Positions 33,630 through 43,089 are shown, numbered from the stretch's first letter. The stretch is DNA of 64,000 nucleotides from Rhodoferax sp. (GCA_031291305.1 JARLJH010000021.1:85287-149286), one strand, 5' to 3'. Program-made: numbers and translations. Notes: a model not told the origin generated them from the letters alone.

Positions 33630-34499
33630 TCAGATTCGCACCGCGCCCACGCTGACCGCCAGCGCTTTGATGGGCTCAAAAAGGCTGGCATCGGGCTTGG
33701 CAAAGCCAGTCAAATTCAGCGCCTTGAGCAGGCTCATGCCCTGGGAGTCAGCCGGCATGTTCTGCAAGGCCACGCTCAACACGGGCAGCGCGGCATGAGG
33801 GTCGTTGAGTTTGGCCACGATGGGCGGAAAGGCATACCAGTCAGAGCGCCAGATCACCCGGGTTTGTGCCGCTGCGCTCATCTTTTGCAGTTGCATGGTG
33901 TCCCACACATACCCATCGATACAACCCGCCTGCGCCAGCCCTGAGGCCACGGCTTCGGCCACGTTGCGGTGACCGTGGGCAAAGAAAGTTCGGCGCAAAT
34001 CCCGCGCCGTCAAACCCACCGCACGCAGTTGCGCCTGTGCCACCAGCCAGCCGGAATTGGACAGCGGGTCGGAGTAGGCCAGCACCTTTTGCTTGAGGTC
34101 GCCCCAGCCCGACAACTCGGTAGACCGGTCCTGATGGCCAATCAGGTAAGACTGGTAAAGCGGCTTGCCGTTGAACAGCGGTGTGGCCAGCAGCTGCAAC
34201 TTGCTCTGGTGCAGGATGTAGGGGTAGCCACAAATCCAGGCGGCATCGAGCTGGTCAGAGAACAGCAGGTCAAGAATGTTCTGGTACGACTCGCGCGCCA
34301 CAAACACCACCGGCACGCCCATGCGTGCGCCCAGGTAGTCGGCCCAGCGCGTCAGAAAGGCCGCCTGATCAACCAGGATCACCGCGGTCAGGCCAATGCG
34401 CAGGGGCGGTAAATCACTTTTCTTGAGGGATTGGGCCTGGCTGCCCACCTGCAACAGGCCGCCTGTGGCCGCAAATTTCATCAGGGTTCTGCGTCGCAT
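33630..34499 (-). CDS. aioX: AioX, periplasmic arsenite-sensing binding protein
   Basis: This 289-aa protein belongs to the PhnD/phosphonate-type substrate-binding family: LRIGLTAVILVDQAAFLTRWADYLGARMG, VVFVARESYQNILDLLFSDQLDAAWICGYPY, SDPLSNSGWLVAQAQL, and ARD...HGHRNVAEAVASG. AioX binds arsenite in the periplasm and is needed for AioS/AioR signalling; a cysteine of the family is required for binding and the candidate here is in WICGYPY. The start has a twin-arginine-like sequence (MRRRTLMKF), so export may use Tat. The ATG at 34499 was chosen over the one at 34553. It is transcribed divergently from aioBA. Confidence 0.92.
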   Translation of the reverse strand: MRRRTLMKFAATGGLLQVGSQAQSLKKSDLPPLRIGLTAVILVDQAAFLTRWADYLGARMGVPVVFVARESYQNILDLLFSDQLDAAWICGYPYILHQSKLQLLATPLFNGKPLYQSYLIGHQDRSTELSGWGDLKQKVLAYSDPLSNSGWLVAQAQLRAVGLTARDLRRTFFAHGHRNVAEAVASGLAQAGCIDGYVWDTMQLQKMSAAAQTRVIWRSDWYAFPPIVAKLNDPHAALPVLSVALQNMPADSQGMSLLKALNLTGFAKPDASLFEPIKALAVSVGAVRI

Positions 34500-34535
34500 G
34501 GACTGTTGAATGTGTTTTGAAGGAACGCGTAGTAG

Positions 34536-34595
34536 ATAACGAATTCGTAACACTTTCCCTAAGTAATTACCCGCAATTCGTTACCTTTTGGTAAC
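34536..34595. promoter_or_regulatory. Candidate AioR-binding sites upstream of aioB
   Basis: A perfect inverted repeat GTTACC-TTTT-GGTAAC lies at 34580-34595, about 75-90 bp upstream of the -24 element. It fits GTTNC-N6-GNAAC, a motif I recall being reported for AioR. A second palindromic stretch, ATAACGAATTCGTAAC, lies at 34536-34552. Both are placed like enhancer sites for a sigma-54 activator, and between aioX and aioB they could serve both directions. Confidence 0.62.
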
Positions 34596-34668
34596 CAAGA
34601 GAGGCTACTGCTTCCTGCGTTGTTTCCCTAAGTGCATGATTTGTTTGAATTTTTCTTCAACTGACGTT

Positions 34669-34684
34669 TGGCATGACTGTTGCG
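34669..34684 (+). promoter_or_regulatory. Sigma-54 (-24/-12) promoter of aioBA
   Basis: TGGCATGACTGTTGCG has the invariant GG-N10-GC spacing of sigma-54 promoters (consensus TGGCAC-N5-TTGC). The -12 GC is at 34682-34683, so transcription would start near 34695, 26 nt before the aioB ATG. It fits control by AioR. Confidence 0.85.
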
Positions 34685-34720
34685 ATTGATTCATGTCAAC
34701 AAACCACAACAGGAGACAGC

Positions 34721-35254
34721 ATGGAAGACATGAAGGTTGGTCGCCGGTTCTTTTTGAAATCTGGCGGCGCAGCGGCGGCCGTCGCAGGCTCAGTCGTCAT
34801 CCCGATTCAAAGCGCCAACGCCGCCACGCCCGCCAACGCGGCTGCGGCTGGCAGCACAGCCCTGGATTACCCCAGCAAAGCCGTCGGCAGGGTGACTGGC
34901 ATGCCTTTGAACGAGGCCGTCAGCTTCAACTATCCAGATGACCGGTCTTTGTGCTACGCCATTCGCATGGGCAGCAGCGTGCCGGGTGGTGTGGGGCCCA
35001 ACGGTGACATCGTGGCCTACAGCGCCATGTGTACCCACATGGGTTGCCCGCTGGTGTACGACGCTGCCAGCCGCACCTTCAAATGCGGTTGCCACTTCTC
35101 GATGTTTGACCCCGAACAACACGGCCAGATGGTTTGCGGCCAGGCCACTGAAAACCTGCCCAGCATCAAGCTCAGCTACGACAGCAAAACCGATACCGTG
35201 CACGCGGTGGGTGTGGATGGTTTGCTGTTCGGTCGTCAGTCCAACATTCTGTAA
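34721..35254 (+). CDS. aioB: Arsenite oxidase small (Rieske) subunit AioB
   Basis: This 177-aa Rieske subunit passes electrons from AioA to a periplasmic acceptor. A twin-arginine signal ([10 protein letters not shown], then a hydrophobic [10 protein letters not shown]) exports the folded complex by Tat. The [2Fe-2S] motifs are CTHMGC (near residue 103) and CGCHFSMFD, so both ligand pairs and both disulfide cysteines are present, as in high-potential Rieske proteins. AGGAG lies 6 nt before the ATG at 34721; an upstream ATG at 34673 lies inside the sigma-54 promoter and is rejected. aioA follows after 11 nt. Confidence 0.96.
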   Translation: MEDMKVGRRFFLKSGGAAAAVAGSVVIPIQSANAATPANAAAAGSTALDYPSKAVGRVTGMPLNEAVSFNYPDDRSLCYAIRMGSSVPGGVGPNGDIVAYSAMCTHMGCPLVYDAASRTFKCGCHFSMFDPEQHGQMVCGQATENLPSIKLSYDSKTDTVHAVGVDGLLFGRQSNIL

Positions 35255-35265
35255 GGAGCTCACCC

Positions 35266-37749
35266 ATGTCAACCAATATCAATGACCGGATTGCGCTGCC
35301 TCCCAAGGATGCTGAAAGATCCAACATGACCTGCCACTTCTGTATCGTGGGCTGCGGCTATCACGTCTACAAATGGGATGCCAACAAGGAAGGTGGCCGC
35401 CCAGCTGACCAAAACGCACTCGGTCTGGACTTCACCACCCAAGTTCCACCGTTGCAAGTGTGCATGACCAAGGCCATGACCAACACCATCACCGACCGCA
35501 GTGGCAAACGCTGGAACATCATGGTGGTTCCCGACAAGGAATGCAGCGTCAACGGCGGTTTGTCTTCCACCCGTGGTGGGCGCATGGCCAGCTATATGTA
35601 TTCACATGACGGAGTGGGCCGTGAGCGCCTGAAAACACCTCGCATCTTCAAGGGCGACCAGTGGTTTGACACCGGCTGGGATAACGCCATGGCGCTGTAT
35701 GCCGGATTGACCAAGAAGATTCTGGACAACGACGGCCCGGCTGGCCTGGTGTACGACTGCTTTGACCATGGCGGCGCAGGCGGTGGTTTTGAGAACACCT
35801 GGGGCACGGGCAAGCTGATGTTTTCTGCACTGCAAACGCCGATGGTGCGTATTCACAACCGCCCGGCCTACAACTCGGAGTGCCATGCCACACGTGAAAT
35901 GGGCATTGGCGAGTTGAACAACAGTTACGAAGACGCACAACTGTCCGACACCATTTTCTGTATTGGTGCCAACCCGTATGAAACGCAGTCCAACTACTTC
36001 CTGAACCACTGGATTCCGAACATCTCGGGTGCCAGCGTGGACAAGAAGAAAAAATGGTTTCCCCAGGAGACCGCCGAGGCCTGCAAGGTCATCATCGTGG
36101 ACCCGCGCCGCACCGCCACCGTGGCCATTTGCGAACAAGTGGCGGGCAAAGAAAATGTGCTGCACCTGGACATCGAGCCCGGCTCGGACACCGCGTTGTT
36201 CAACACCCTGTTCACCTACGTGGTCGCCCAAGGCTGGCAAAACAAGGACTTCATTGCCAAGCACACCAGCGGCTACGAAGACGCCATCAAGACCAACCAC
36301 ATGACGCTGGAAGACGGCTCCAAAGCCACCGGCATTCCGATGGCCAAGCTCAAGCAGGCCGCCGAGTGGGCATACAAACCCAAGGCCTCTGGCCACGCAC
36401 CCCGCACCTTCCATGCCTATGAGAAGGGCATCATCTGGGGCAATGACAACTACAACATTCAGAGTGCTTTGGTCAGTCTGGTGCTAGCCACGCAAAACGT
36501 GGGGCGTCGCGGCACCGGTGTGTGCCGCATGGGTGGTCACCAGGAGGGCTACACCCGTCCGCCGTATCCAGGCAACAGCAAAATTTACATCGACCGGGAG
36601 ATCATCAATGGCAAGGGGCTGATGTACACCATCTGGGGCACCAACCCGTTTCAGACCACACTCAATGCCGAAGAACACCACATGGTGCTGCGGCGCCGTG
36701 CCAGCATCGTCAATGAGGCCATGTTGCGCGCCAAGGGGGTGAGCACAGAACAGATGGTGGACATCATCTACAACGCCTGCAAATTCCAGGGTGGTCTGTA
36801 TGTGGTCTCGATGAACCTGTACCCCACGGTGGTGGCCGAAGATGCCCATATGCTGCTGCCTGCCGCACAACCGGGTGAAATCAACCTGACCTCCATGAAC
36901 GGTGAGCGCCGCCTGCGTTTGTCTGAAAAATTCATGGAGGCACCCGGTGTGGCCAAGGCTGACTGCCTGATTGCCGCCGACATCGCCAACACGCTGAAGG
37001 CTTTGTACAAAAAGGAAGGCAACACCGCCATGGTCAAGCGTTTTGAAGGCTTTGACTGGAAGACCGAAGAAGATGCCTTCAACGATGGCTTTCGCCGCGC
37101 TGGCCGCCCAGGTGTGGAACCTATCGACAGCCAGGGGGGTGACACCGGCTATCTGGCCACTTATGCGCTGTTGCGCAAGGCGGGTAATAACGGCGTGCAG
37201 TTGCCGATCAAAAAGGTCGAAGGCGACAAGCTGATTGGGACTGAAATCCATTACGCGGACAACAAGTTTGACACCGCTGATGGCAAGGCACATTTCAAAC
37301 CCGCACCCTATACCGGTCTACCTGGACGCGTGCTGGAGCAAAAGAACAAGCATGCGTTCTGGATCAACAGCGGCCGTGCCAATGAAGTCTGGCAAACCGC
37401 CTACCACGACCAGTACAACACCTTTGTGCGTGACCGCTACCCCATGGCCTTTATCGAGATGAATCTTGACGATGCCAAAAAAATGGGCGTGGTCGGAGGG
37501 GACGTGGTCGAAGTCTTCAATGACTTTGGCACGACCCACGCCATGGCGTACCCGATCAAGTCACTCAAGCCCGGGCAGACCTTCATGCTGTTTGGCTATG
37601 TAAAGGGGGTGCATGGCCATGTGGTCACCGATTGGACCGACCGCAACGTGGTGCCCTACTACAAAGGTACCTGGGCCAGCATCAAACGCGTGGGCAGTGT
37701 GGACGAGTACAAGGCCAGTGTGTCGTTCAAAGATCGGCGGATTGGCTGA
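35266..37749 (+). CDS. aioA: Arsenite oxidase large molybdopterin subunit AioA
   Basis: This 827-aa DMSO-reductase-family enzyme oxidises As(III) to As(V) in the periplasm. The N terminus holds the [3Fe-4S] site CHFCIVGC (Cys23, Cys26, Cys30), with a serine (in [11 protein letters not shown]) where other family members have a fourth cysteine. Molybdopterin-binding stretches include [27 protein letters not shown], and the C-terminal [14 protein letters not shown] and [16 protein letters not shown]. There is no signal peptide of its own, as it is co-exported with AioB. Length is typical. A strong terminator follows at 37767. No cytochrome c or moeA gene accompanies it, unlike several other aio operons. 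Confidence 0.97.
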   Translation: MSTNINDRIALPPKDAERSNMTCHFCIVGCGYHVYKWDANKEGGRPADQNALGLDFTTQVPPLQVCMTKAMTNTITDRSGKRWNIMVVPDKECSVNGGLSSTRGGRMASYMYSHDGVGRERLKTPRIFKGDQWFDTGWDNAMALYAGLTKKILDNDGPAGLVYDCFDHGGAGGGFENTWGTGKLMFSALQTPMVRIHNRPAYNSECHATREMGIGELNNSYEDAQLSDTIFCIGANPYETQSNYFLNHWIPNISGASVDKKKKWFPQETAEACKVIIVDPRRTATVAICEQVAGKENVLHLDIEPGSDTALFNTLFTYVVAQGWQNKDFIAKHTSGYEDAIKTNHMTLEDGSKATGIPMAKLKQAAEWAYKPKASGHAPRTFHAYEKGIIWGNDNYNIQSALVSLVLATQNVGRRGTGVCRMGGHQEGYTRPPYPGNSKIYIDREIINGKGLMYTIWGTNPFQTTLNAEEHHMVLRRRASIVNEAMLRAKGVSTEQMVDIIYNACKFQGGLYVVSMNLYPTVVAEDAHMLLPAAQPGEINLTSMNGERRLRLSEKFMEAPGVAKADCLIAADIANTLKALYKKEGNTAMVKRFEGFDWKTEEDAFNDGFRRAGRPGVEPIDSQGGDTGYLATYALLRKAGNNGVQLPIKKVEGDKLIGTEIHYADNKFDTADGKAHFKPAPYTGLPGRVLEQKNKHAFWINSGRANEVWQTAYHDQYNTFVRDRYPMAFIEMNLDDAKKMGVVGGDVVEVFNDFGTTHAMAYPIKSLKPGQTFMLFGYVKGVHGHVVTDWTDRNVVPYYKGTWASIKRVGSVDEYKASVSFKDRRIG

Positions 37750-37766
37750 CCAGCTAGCACCAACGG

Positions 37767-37794
37767 GGGTGGTCCAAATAGGCCACCCTTTTTT
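37767..37794 (+). terminator. Rho-independent terminator after aioA
   Basis: The hairpin GGGTGGTCC-AAATA-GGCCACCC (one bulged T) is followed by TTTTTT. It lies 18 nt after the aioA stop codon and separates aioBA from the nitroreductase gene. Confidence 0.85.
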
Positions 37795-37811
37795 CTTTCT
37801 CAGGACACTCC

Positions 37812-38456
37812 ATGCAAGACTTAGATGTTTCAGACAGGCTTATCAGCCAATTCACTTTTCACACAAGCACGGACGATTGTCCTGATGTGGTGAGTTCTGC
37901 ACTCAGTCTCATCACCTCGCGACAAAACATTTCACCTCGACGCCTCATTGATCCTGGTCCAACGGAGGGTGAGGTCAACAACATGTTTCGAGCTGCAGCC
38001 GCGGCTCCAGATCATGGCGAAGTCAGACCTTGGCGGTTTGTGATGGTGCCCGAGGGAAAACGGGTTTTGCTCGCAAACGTTTTTGGTCAAGCCTTGATAG
38101 AGCGCGATGTAGATGCCACAGATTTGCAAATTGCGGCAGCTCGTGAAAAGGCCTTTCGAGCACCTTTTTTGACACTGGCCATTGCGCGTTTAGGCCCTTG
38201 TGAGCCAGATATTGACCGGCTTGAGCGCATGGTCTCGCTTGGAGCGGCGATTCAAAACTTTCTGCTCTGCGCTCACAGCATGAATTTTGGAAGCAGTTTG
38301 ACCAGCGGGCAGGCCATGCGCGCCGCGCCACTGCGACAACTGTTTCAAATATGTGACGGTGAGCATGCGATATGTTGTATCAATGTGGGCACCGTGGCCA
38401 AGCGCAAACAGATGCGCCTGCGTCCGACCCCGTCTTCCTTTGTTAGCAGTTTGTAA
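37812..38456 (+). CDS. Nitroreductase-family flavoprotein
   Basis: This 214-aa protein has the nitroreductase pattern: SALSLITSRQNISPRRLIDPGPTEGEVNNMFRAAAAAPDHGEVRPWRFVMV (FMN-binding arginines and APDHG), then FLTLAIARLG and MVSLGAAIQNFLLCAHSMNFGSSL near residue 135. It reduces an unknown substrate using NAD(P)H and FMN. It lies 62 nt after aioA but behind a terminator, so expression probably depends on partial read-through or a separate promoter. Nitroreductases accompany aioBA in some other betaproteobacteria; the role is not known. Confidence 0.86.
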   Translation: MQDLDVSDRLISQFTFHTSTDDCPDVVSSALSLITSRQNISPRRLIDPGPTEGEVNNMFRAAAAAPDHGEVRPWRFVMVPEGKRVLLANVFGQALIERDVDATDLQIAAAREKAFRAPFLTLAIARLGPCEPDIDRLERMVSLGAAIQNFLLCAHSMNFGSSLTSGQAMRAAPLRQLFQICDGEHAICCINVGTVAKRKQMRLRPTPSSFVSSL

Positions 38457-38959
38457 ATCACAATTATTTCTAGACATTCTGTGATCGCCTTCGGCAATAC
38501 GTGTGGCACAGAAACCGACTTCGAGATGCCAGCAAGCGGACACTGACCAACCCCCACTTGTGGTCGGCAACATGCGCAGCTATCCGCAAAATCGAAGCCA
38601 CATTGCTGACTGTCAGGCTACTGGTGTGACTGTCGGGTCTGGAGCAAGCATTTCGGGCGGACCTATGTCAGCAACCGAATGCACAAGAACCGGGCAGCCA
38701 AGAAAACTCGCATCCCCATTTGGCCGACTGCTTCGAAGCTTTTGACCCTGGCAGCGAGCGACTGCTTCCGGCGAAATCGAAGGGCAGCTTTCCCACTTTT
38801 TGCTGGGATTCTTGCTATTTGGGCGAATGGCCGGATTCAGCCTATGGACGAAACCGCTACCGCGGTACCCTTCGATCAACGGTATTGGTAAGTTGGTGGT
38901 GTAGGCGTGTCGAAGTTGTGAATTGAGGCAATCGGCCTCGTTCACACAGGAGCACAGCC
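38457..38959. other. Gene-free region before the IS91-type element
   Basis: I see no convincing gene in these 503 bases. Short open frames exist on both strands but have no recognisable content. The boundary of the IS91-type element probably lies inside. The last 15 bases include AGGAGC, a ribosome-binding site for the recombinase gene fragment that follows. Confidence 0.4.
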
Positions 38960-39676
38960 ATGGAAACATCAAGCCAACCAGTATCTCCACTGCGCCAACG
39001 CATGCTGGAGGACATGCGCATGCGCAAGCTCGCGCCCAAGACACAGCAGTCCTACATCCGAGCGGTCAGCAGATTTGCGAAGTATCTGGGGCGCTCCCCG
39101 GACACGGCCACTGCGGAAGATCTTCGGCTCTATCAACTGCACCTGGTGGACTCGGGAACCTCTCCCGTCACCCTCAACGCCACCATCACAGGCCTGAAGT
39201 TTCTGTTTGATGTGACGTTGGGCCACGGGGATGTTCTGGCGAAGATGCAATCGGTGCGGGTGCCGCACAAGATCCCCGTCATCTTGAACAAGCAGGAGGT
39301 TGCCCGCCTGATTGCCTCCGCCGGCAATCTCAAGCACCAGACCGCTTTGGCATTGGCATACGCCACCGGGTTGCGGGTGAATGAAGTGATCTCACTGAAG
39401 GTGAGCGACATCGACAGCCAACGCATGACGCTGCGCGTGGAACAGGGCAAAGGTGGTAAGGACCGGTACGCCATGATCTCGCCGATCTTGTTGGAGCGAC
39501 TGCGCGTGTGGTGGCGTGTGGCACGCGCACAAGGCAAGATGCTCAATGGTGGTTGGCTGTTTCCGGGACGTGATCCGATCGACCCGCTGACTGCGAAGCA
39601 ACTCAATCGTGCCATTCACGAGGCGGCCACCTTGGCCAAGATTGACAAGCGTGTGTCCATGCATACCCTGCGTCAC
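38960..39676 (+). pseudogene. Tyrosine recombinase accompanying IS91-type transposase, 5' part
   Basis: These 239 codons encode the N-terminal DNA-binding domain (LRQRMLEDMRMRKLAPKTQQSYIR) and most of the catalytic domain (ALAYATGLRVNEVISLKVSDID, QGKGGKDRYAMI) of a Xer-like recombinase. The gene stops within the conserved HTLRH motif, where a RIT element has inserted; the remainder (SFATHLLEQ... with the catalytic tyrosine) is at 43090-43248. Joining CGTCAC (39671-39676) to AGTTTTGCC (43090 onward) restores a 291-residue protein in frame. Recombinases of this type sit just upstream of some IS91-family transposases. The split gene is presumably inactive. Confidence 0.9.
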
Positions 39677-39729
39677 TATCCCGTGTCCAGGAATATTCCG
39701 AGTAATTTCGGGGGCGCCCTTGCAGCAGG
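39677..39729 (+). repeat. Left 53-bp inverted repeat of the RIT element
   Basis: It begins TATCCCGTGTCCAGGAATAT and is an exact reverse complement of 43003-43055. It contains the palindrome GGAATATTCC, a likely recombinase core site. Confidence 0.92.
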
Positions 39730-39778
39730 AGAAATCCGACGCAACGTGGTGGATTTGTGGTCGGCATATTCCATGGCT

Positions 39779-40774
39779 TCACAGCCCCTTGAGAAAGGCA
39801 AGCAACTGTTCATCGGGTCGAAATCGGCCAACCCGCCCAAGCTGCGGTTCGACCTTATCGAGAGCGGCTTGCTTCATCTCCAGATTTGCATCAAGGTAAA
39901 TTTGAGTCGTCTCAATCGACTCGTGTCCAAGCCACAGGGCAATCACACTACGTTCCACCCCAGCCTGCAGCAGTTCCATAGCCGTCGTGTGCCTCAACAC
40001 GTGCGCAGTCACATGCTTCATCCCCAATGATGGACATGCTTTACTCGCCTGTGCAACGTGCTTTGCCAGCAGATACTGCACGCCGTCGGCGCTCAGGCGA
40101 GCACCACGAGCGCTGGGAAAGACGATGGCATCATCGCCGCCCTCAATCTCACGCAACCAGACACGCAGGACATTTGCCGTCGCCTTGGTCAGCGGTGTTG
40201 ATCGTTCCTTGCGCCCTTTACCAACGACACGCACATGTGCGCCCGTGGTCAGGCAAACGTTACGGCGACACAAACCAGTGATCTCCGACAGACGTAATCC
40301 GGTCTGAACGGCCAGCAGCATGAGCATGTGGTCGCGCCGACCCGATTGAGTGCCAAGGTCTGGGGTGCGCAAAAGTGCGTCGGTCTCCTCTCGCGTGAGA
40401 AACCCGATCTGCGCCCGTGTGCAGCGTTTGTTCGGAATGGCCAGCACCCGCTGAATTTGCGCCGCGTGGGTTGGCATCTCGAAAGACGCATACCGAAAGA
40501 ACGAGCGGAAGGCGGTCAGTCTCAGGTTTCGACTGCCGGCGCAAATGCCGCGCGTGGTCTGCATATCTTCAAGGAAAGCCGCGATCAGCGGCGCATCAAT
40601 TTGCTCCAGGCTTAATTTCTGCGGCGCAACGCCAATCCGTTTTTGCGCGAACTGCAGCAGTAGCCGAAAGCTGTCCCGGTACGAAGCGATAGTGTGGGGA
40701 CTGGCCTGGCGTTGCTGCATCAGCCGGTCTGTGAAGAAGCCTTGCAGGAGTGAGGCAAAACTGGGCGTCGTCAT
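39779..40774 (-). CDS. ritC: RIT tyrosine recombinase, third gene
   Basis: This 331-aa phage-integrase-family recombinase has an N-terminal SAM-like DNA-binding domain (SLLQGFFTDRLMQQRQASPHTIASYRDSF) and a catalytic domain with Arg in VQTGLRLSEI, the HxxR box HVLRHTTAMELLQ, and LGHESIETTQIYLD, which holds the catalytic tyrosine. The ATG at 40774 overlaps the stop of the second recombinase gene (ATGA). It ends 50 nt before the left inverted repeat. In RIT elements all three proteins are thought to act together, but the mechanism is not established. Confidence 0.9.
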   Translation of the reverse strand: MTTPSFASLLQGFFTDRLMQQRQASPHTIASYRDSFRLLLQFAQKRIGVAPQKLSLEQIDAPLIAAFLEDMQTTRGICAGSRNLRLTAFRSFFRYASFEMPTHAAQIQRVLAIPNKRCTRAQIGFLTREETDALLRTPDLGTQSGRRDHMLMLLAVQTGLRLSEITGLCRRNVCLTTGAHVRVVGKGRKERSTPLTKATANVLRVWLREIEGGDDAIVFPSARGARLSADGVQYLLAKHVAQASKACPSLGMKHVTAHVLRHTTAMELLQAGVERSVIALWLGHESIETTQIYLDANLEMKQAALDKVEPQLGRVGRFRPDEQLLAFLKGL

Positions 40775-41703
40775 TGCCGACCCTCCCAGCGCTGCTCCAG
40801 ACGGGTCATCGCCAAGTTCATAAGCGCCGGATGGGCACTGAGGTACCAGTAGGTGTCGCTGACATGCACATGACCGAGGTAAGTGGACAGCACCGGTAAG
40901 CGGCGCTCGACATCCTGACCCGAACGGTACCAACCCAGTAAGGTCTCGACGGCGAATCGATGCCGAAAGTCGTGCAGGCGAGGTCCATGGCCGTCATTTA
41001 TCCCGCGCAACCCGACTTGGCGTGACAAGTGGTAGAAAATGCGACGCACGTCACCACCGTCGAGTTGGTGGCCCGTGCTGGTCACAAAGAAATGAACGGC
41101 AATGCAGTCCTTCAGAAGACTGGCACGACGCGTCCGATAGCTTGCCAGTACGTCTCGGGTTGAGGCGTGGATCGGCACCAGCCGGGATTTGCCGAACTTG
41201 GTGCCACGCACCGTGAGCACACCGTTGTCGAGATCAACATCGTCGAGCTTTAAACGCAGCGCCTCACCCACGCGTAGACCTGTCACGCTCAACAGACCCA
41301 GCAGCGCGTGGAATGTCCATCGCCTCAATTCCATGCTGGGTGAGAGTTGCAGCGCAGCTTCGAGCAGGCGTTGGACCTCCTCCAGCGAATAGAGGTAGGG
41401 ATGGGCACGTGCCGCACGAAACGGCAGTAATCCGGGTGGCGGGACCTCGGTCTTCGGATCACTGGCAATGTGATGGCGTGCGAAACATCGCACGTAACTC
41501 AAGCGTTGTGCCCACAGTGCTGGCTGGGCATCGCTTGGTTGCTGCGCCCATGCCAGTGCCAGTTGCGTGGTGATGCATTCGGCGTTTTGCTGCTCCATAA
41601 ACGATGCGAACTTGGCGAGGGTCATGCCGGCATCGCGTAGCTTGAACCCCAGGTTTCGCCGCAACGCCAGATAGTCTTGGATCGCTTGGGTCAGCGGCTT
41701 CAT
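40771..41703 (-). CDS. ritB: RIT tyrosine recombinase, second gene
   Basis: This 310-aa tyrosine recombinase starts MKPLTQAIQDYLALRRNLGFKL. Catalytic residues are in LLSVTGLRVGEALRL, HDFRHRFAVETLL and LGHVHVSDTYWYLSAHP, the latter holding the nucleophilic tyrosine. The start and stop codons overlap both neighbouring genes by ATGA, showing strict translational coupling of the trio. Confidence 0.9.
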   Translation of the reverse strand: MKPLTQAIQDYLALRRNLGFKLRDAGMTLAKFASFMEQQNAECITTQLALAWAQQPSDAQPALWAQRLSYVRCFARHHIASDPKTEVPPPGLLPFRAARAHPYLYSLEEVQRLLEAALQLSPSMELRRWTFHALLGLLSVTGLRVGEALRLKLDDVDLDNGVLTVRGTKFGKSRLVPIHASTRDVLASYRTRRASLLKDCIAVHFFVTSTGHQLDGGDVRRIFYHLSRQVGLRGINDGHGPRLHDFRHRFAVETLLGWYRSGQDVERRLPVLSTYLGHVHVSDTYWYLSAHPALMNLAMTRLEQRWEGRQ

Positions 41704-42932
41704 TGCACACCGCCTAGCCAAGGGAGTGCCAATGTATGCAAGGACACCAAATCGACTTTGGCATAGATCGTGGTGGTTTGCGGGTTACGATGACGCAAGA
41801 TCTCTGCAATCTCGCCGAGCGAGGCACCGCCACCGAGCATCTGGGTCGCCAGCGAATGGCGCAGCAGGTGTGCACCTTTCGTGGGCGAGTCAATTCCAGC
41901 GCGACGCAAGGCACGAAACACTATGCAACTGACGGCACTCGGCCCAAACAGTGCACGCAGGGGTGCGCGAGATCGGATGAACACGTTGCGCGAGGTGCAG
42001 TCGGGGCGCCCATGACGCAAGTAGTCAACCAGGGCCGCGCCAACATCCGCAGGCAGGGGCAGACGATCTGCACGTTGTGCCGGGCCTCGGATGCGAATGG
42101 CCCCTTCGGTCCAATCAATGTCATCCAGCGTCAGGTCGACCACTTCGCTGGCACGCAGTCCGAGACGTGAAATCAAAACCAGCATCGCGTAGTCCCGGCG
42201 ACCGCTGGCACTTTGACGGTCGCAACCACCAAGCAAACTTTGCACCTGCCCAGGTGATATCGTCCTGGGAATCCCGGCCAACGACCAGTTCGCCACTGTC
42301 GGCACGCAGGTATGCAAGTCGGCGACGATCTCGCCGCAGTAGCGCCCATACTGCAGGAACGAGCGCAAAGCCGTGGTCATGACCTGGGCGCGCTTTGGAT
42401 GGCGCAAACGTGCCGCCTCGGTCTGCACGAAGCCAATGACGTCTGGCGCAGTCAGTTGATCAAGGCGAACCTCTGCGGAGCCAAATGCGCCATCAAGAAA
42501 GCGTCCGACCGACTCCCCGTACAAGCGAATCGACGCAGCGGCGAGCCCACGTTCACGCAGCAGATACTGTTCGAATTCCTGCCGAACTCGCAGGGCTGGC
42601 GAAATCACAACCCGCTGCTCGGGGCGCACCCCGTATTCATCGGGAGCAACGATTCGGGCAAACGCATCAAGTGTGAATGCGTCACCGCGCCGTCGGCGCC
42701 GTTGTAGCCAACGGTCATCGAGGTAATCAGCTATATGTTTCGCGGAGAGGCTGTGGCCCTCGATCCCGTGCTGATCAAGCCAGACCGCGAAGTCCGTGAC
42801 TAGCCGAGTCGATGTCTTCATCGAAGCCGCTGCATACCCTTTAGTCCGCATTTGTTCGACAAACACCTGAACGGACGAAAAAACAGAACCCTTCTGCGCT
42901 TGACAGGGGGGATCCCTGAATGTCTGAGTCAT
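41700..42932 (-). CDS. ritA: RIT tyrosine recombinase, first gene
   Basis: This 410-aa recombinase is the longest of the trio, with about 110 extra N-terminal residues (MRTKGYAAASMKTSTRLVTDFAVWL, then a basic QRRRRRGD). Catalytic motifs are SRLGLRASEVVDL, HLLRHSLATQMLG and LRHRNPQTTTIYAK. I chose the third of three consecutive ATGs (42932) because GGAG lies 6 nt upstream; the open frame extends to GTG at 42953. It begins about 70 nt inside the right inverted repeat, so the trio's promoter must be in or beside that repeat. Confidence 0.88.
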   Translation of the reverse strand: MTQTFRDPPCQAQKGSVFSSVQVFVEQMRTKGYAAASMKTSTRLVTDFAVWLDQHGIEGHSLSAKHIADYLDDRWLQRRRRRGDAFTLDAFARIVAPDEYGVRPEQRVVISPALRVRQEFEQYLLRERGLAAASIRLYGESVGRFLDGAFGSAEVRLDQLTAPDVIGFVQTEAARLRHPKRAQVMTTALRSFLQYGRYCGEIVADLHTCVPTVANWSLAGIPRTISPGQVQSLLGGCDRQSASGRRDYAMLVLISRLGLRASEVVDLTLDDIDWTEGAIRIRGPAQRADRLPLPADVGAALVDYLRHGRPDCTSRNVFIRSRAPLRALFGPSAVSCIVFRALRRAGIDSPTKGAHLLRHSLATQMLGGGASLGEIAEILRHRNPQTTTIYAKVDLVSLHTLALPWLGGVQ

Positions 42933-43002
42933 CATCATCTCCAGTCGCACCACAAAGCGTGGCTGGAGATGAAACTATGCCGGACGAAAATCGTCAACGT
43001 CC

Positions 43003-43055
43003 CCTGCTGCAAGGGCGCCCCCGAAATTACTCGGAATATTCCTGGACACGGGATA
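43003..43055 (-). repeat. Right 53-bp inverted repeat of the RIT element
   Basis: It is the exact reverse complement of 39677-39729 and lies upstream of ritA. It is followed by the 34-base perfect hairpin at 43056-43089 that has no counterpart on the left side. Confidence 0.92.
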
Positions 43056-43089
43056 GTGGCGCCTATTCCGATGGCGGAATAGGCGCCAC

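Larger units (their letters stand above)
39677..43089 (-). mobile_element. RIT element (three tyrosine recombinases in one operon)
   Basis: Three tyrosine-recombinase genes, overlapping by ATGA and all on the - strand, are bounded by perfect 53-bp inverted repeats (39677-39729 and 43003-43055). This is the layout of recombinase-in-trio elements described in Cupriavidus and other proteobacteria. The right side has an additional perfect 15-bp stem hairpin (43056-43089, GTGGCGCCTATTCCG, loop ATGG) before host sequence resumes, with CAC present on both sides of the insert (39674-39676 and 43087-43089). The insertion splits a tyrosine-recombinase gene of an IS91-type element in frame at HTLRH. The 53-bp repeats contain internal palindromes GGAATATTCC and GGGCGCCC. 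Confidence 0.9.

Noticed and set aside
32369-33655. 428- and 327-codon open frames on the + strand
   Set aside because: Both are antisense to aioS, whose kinase motifs are complete.
35602-36414. 270-codon open frame on the - strand
   Set aside because: It is antisense to aioA; no independent evidence of coding.
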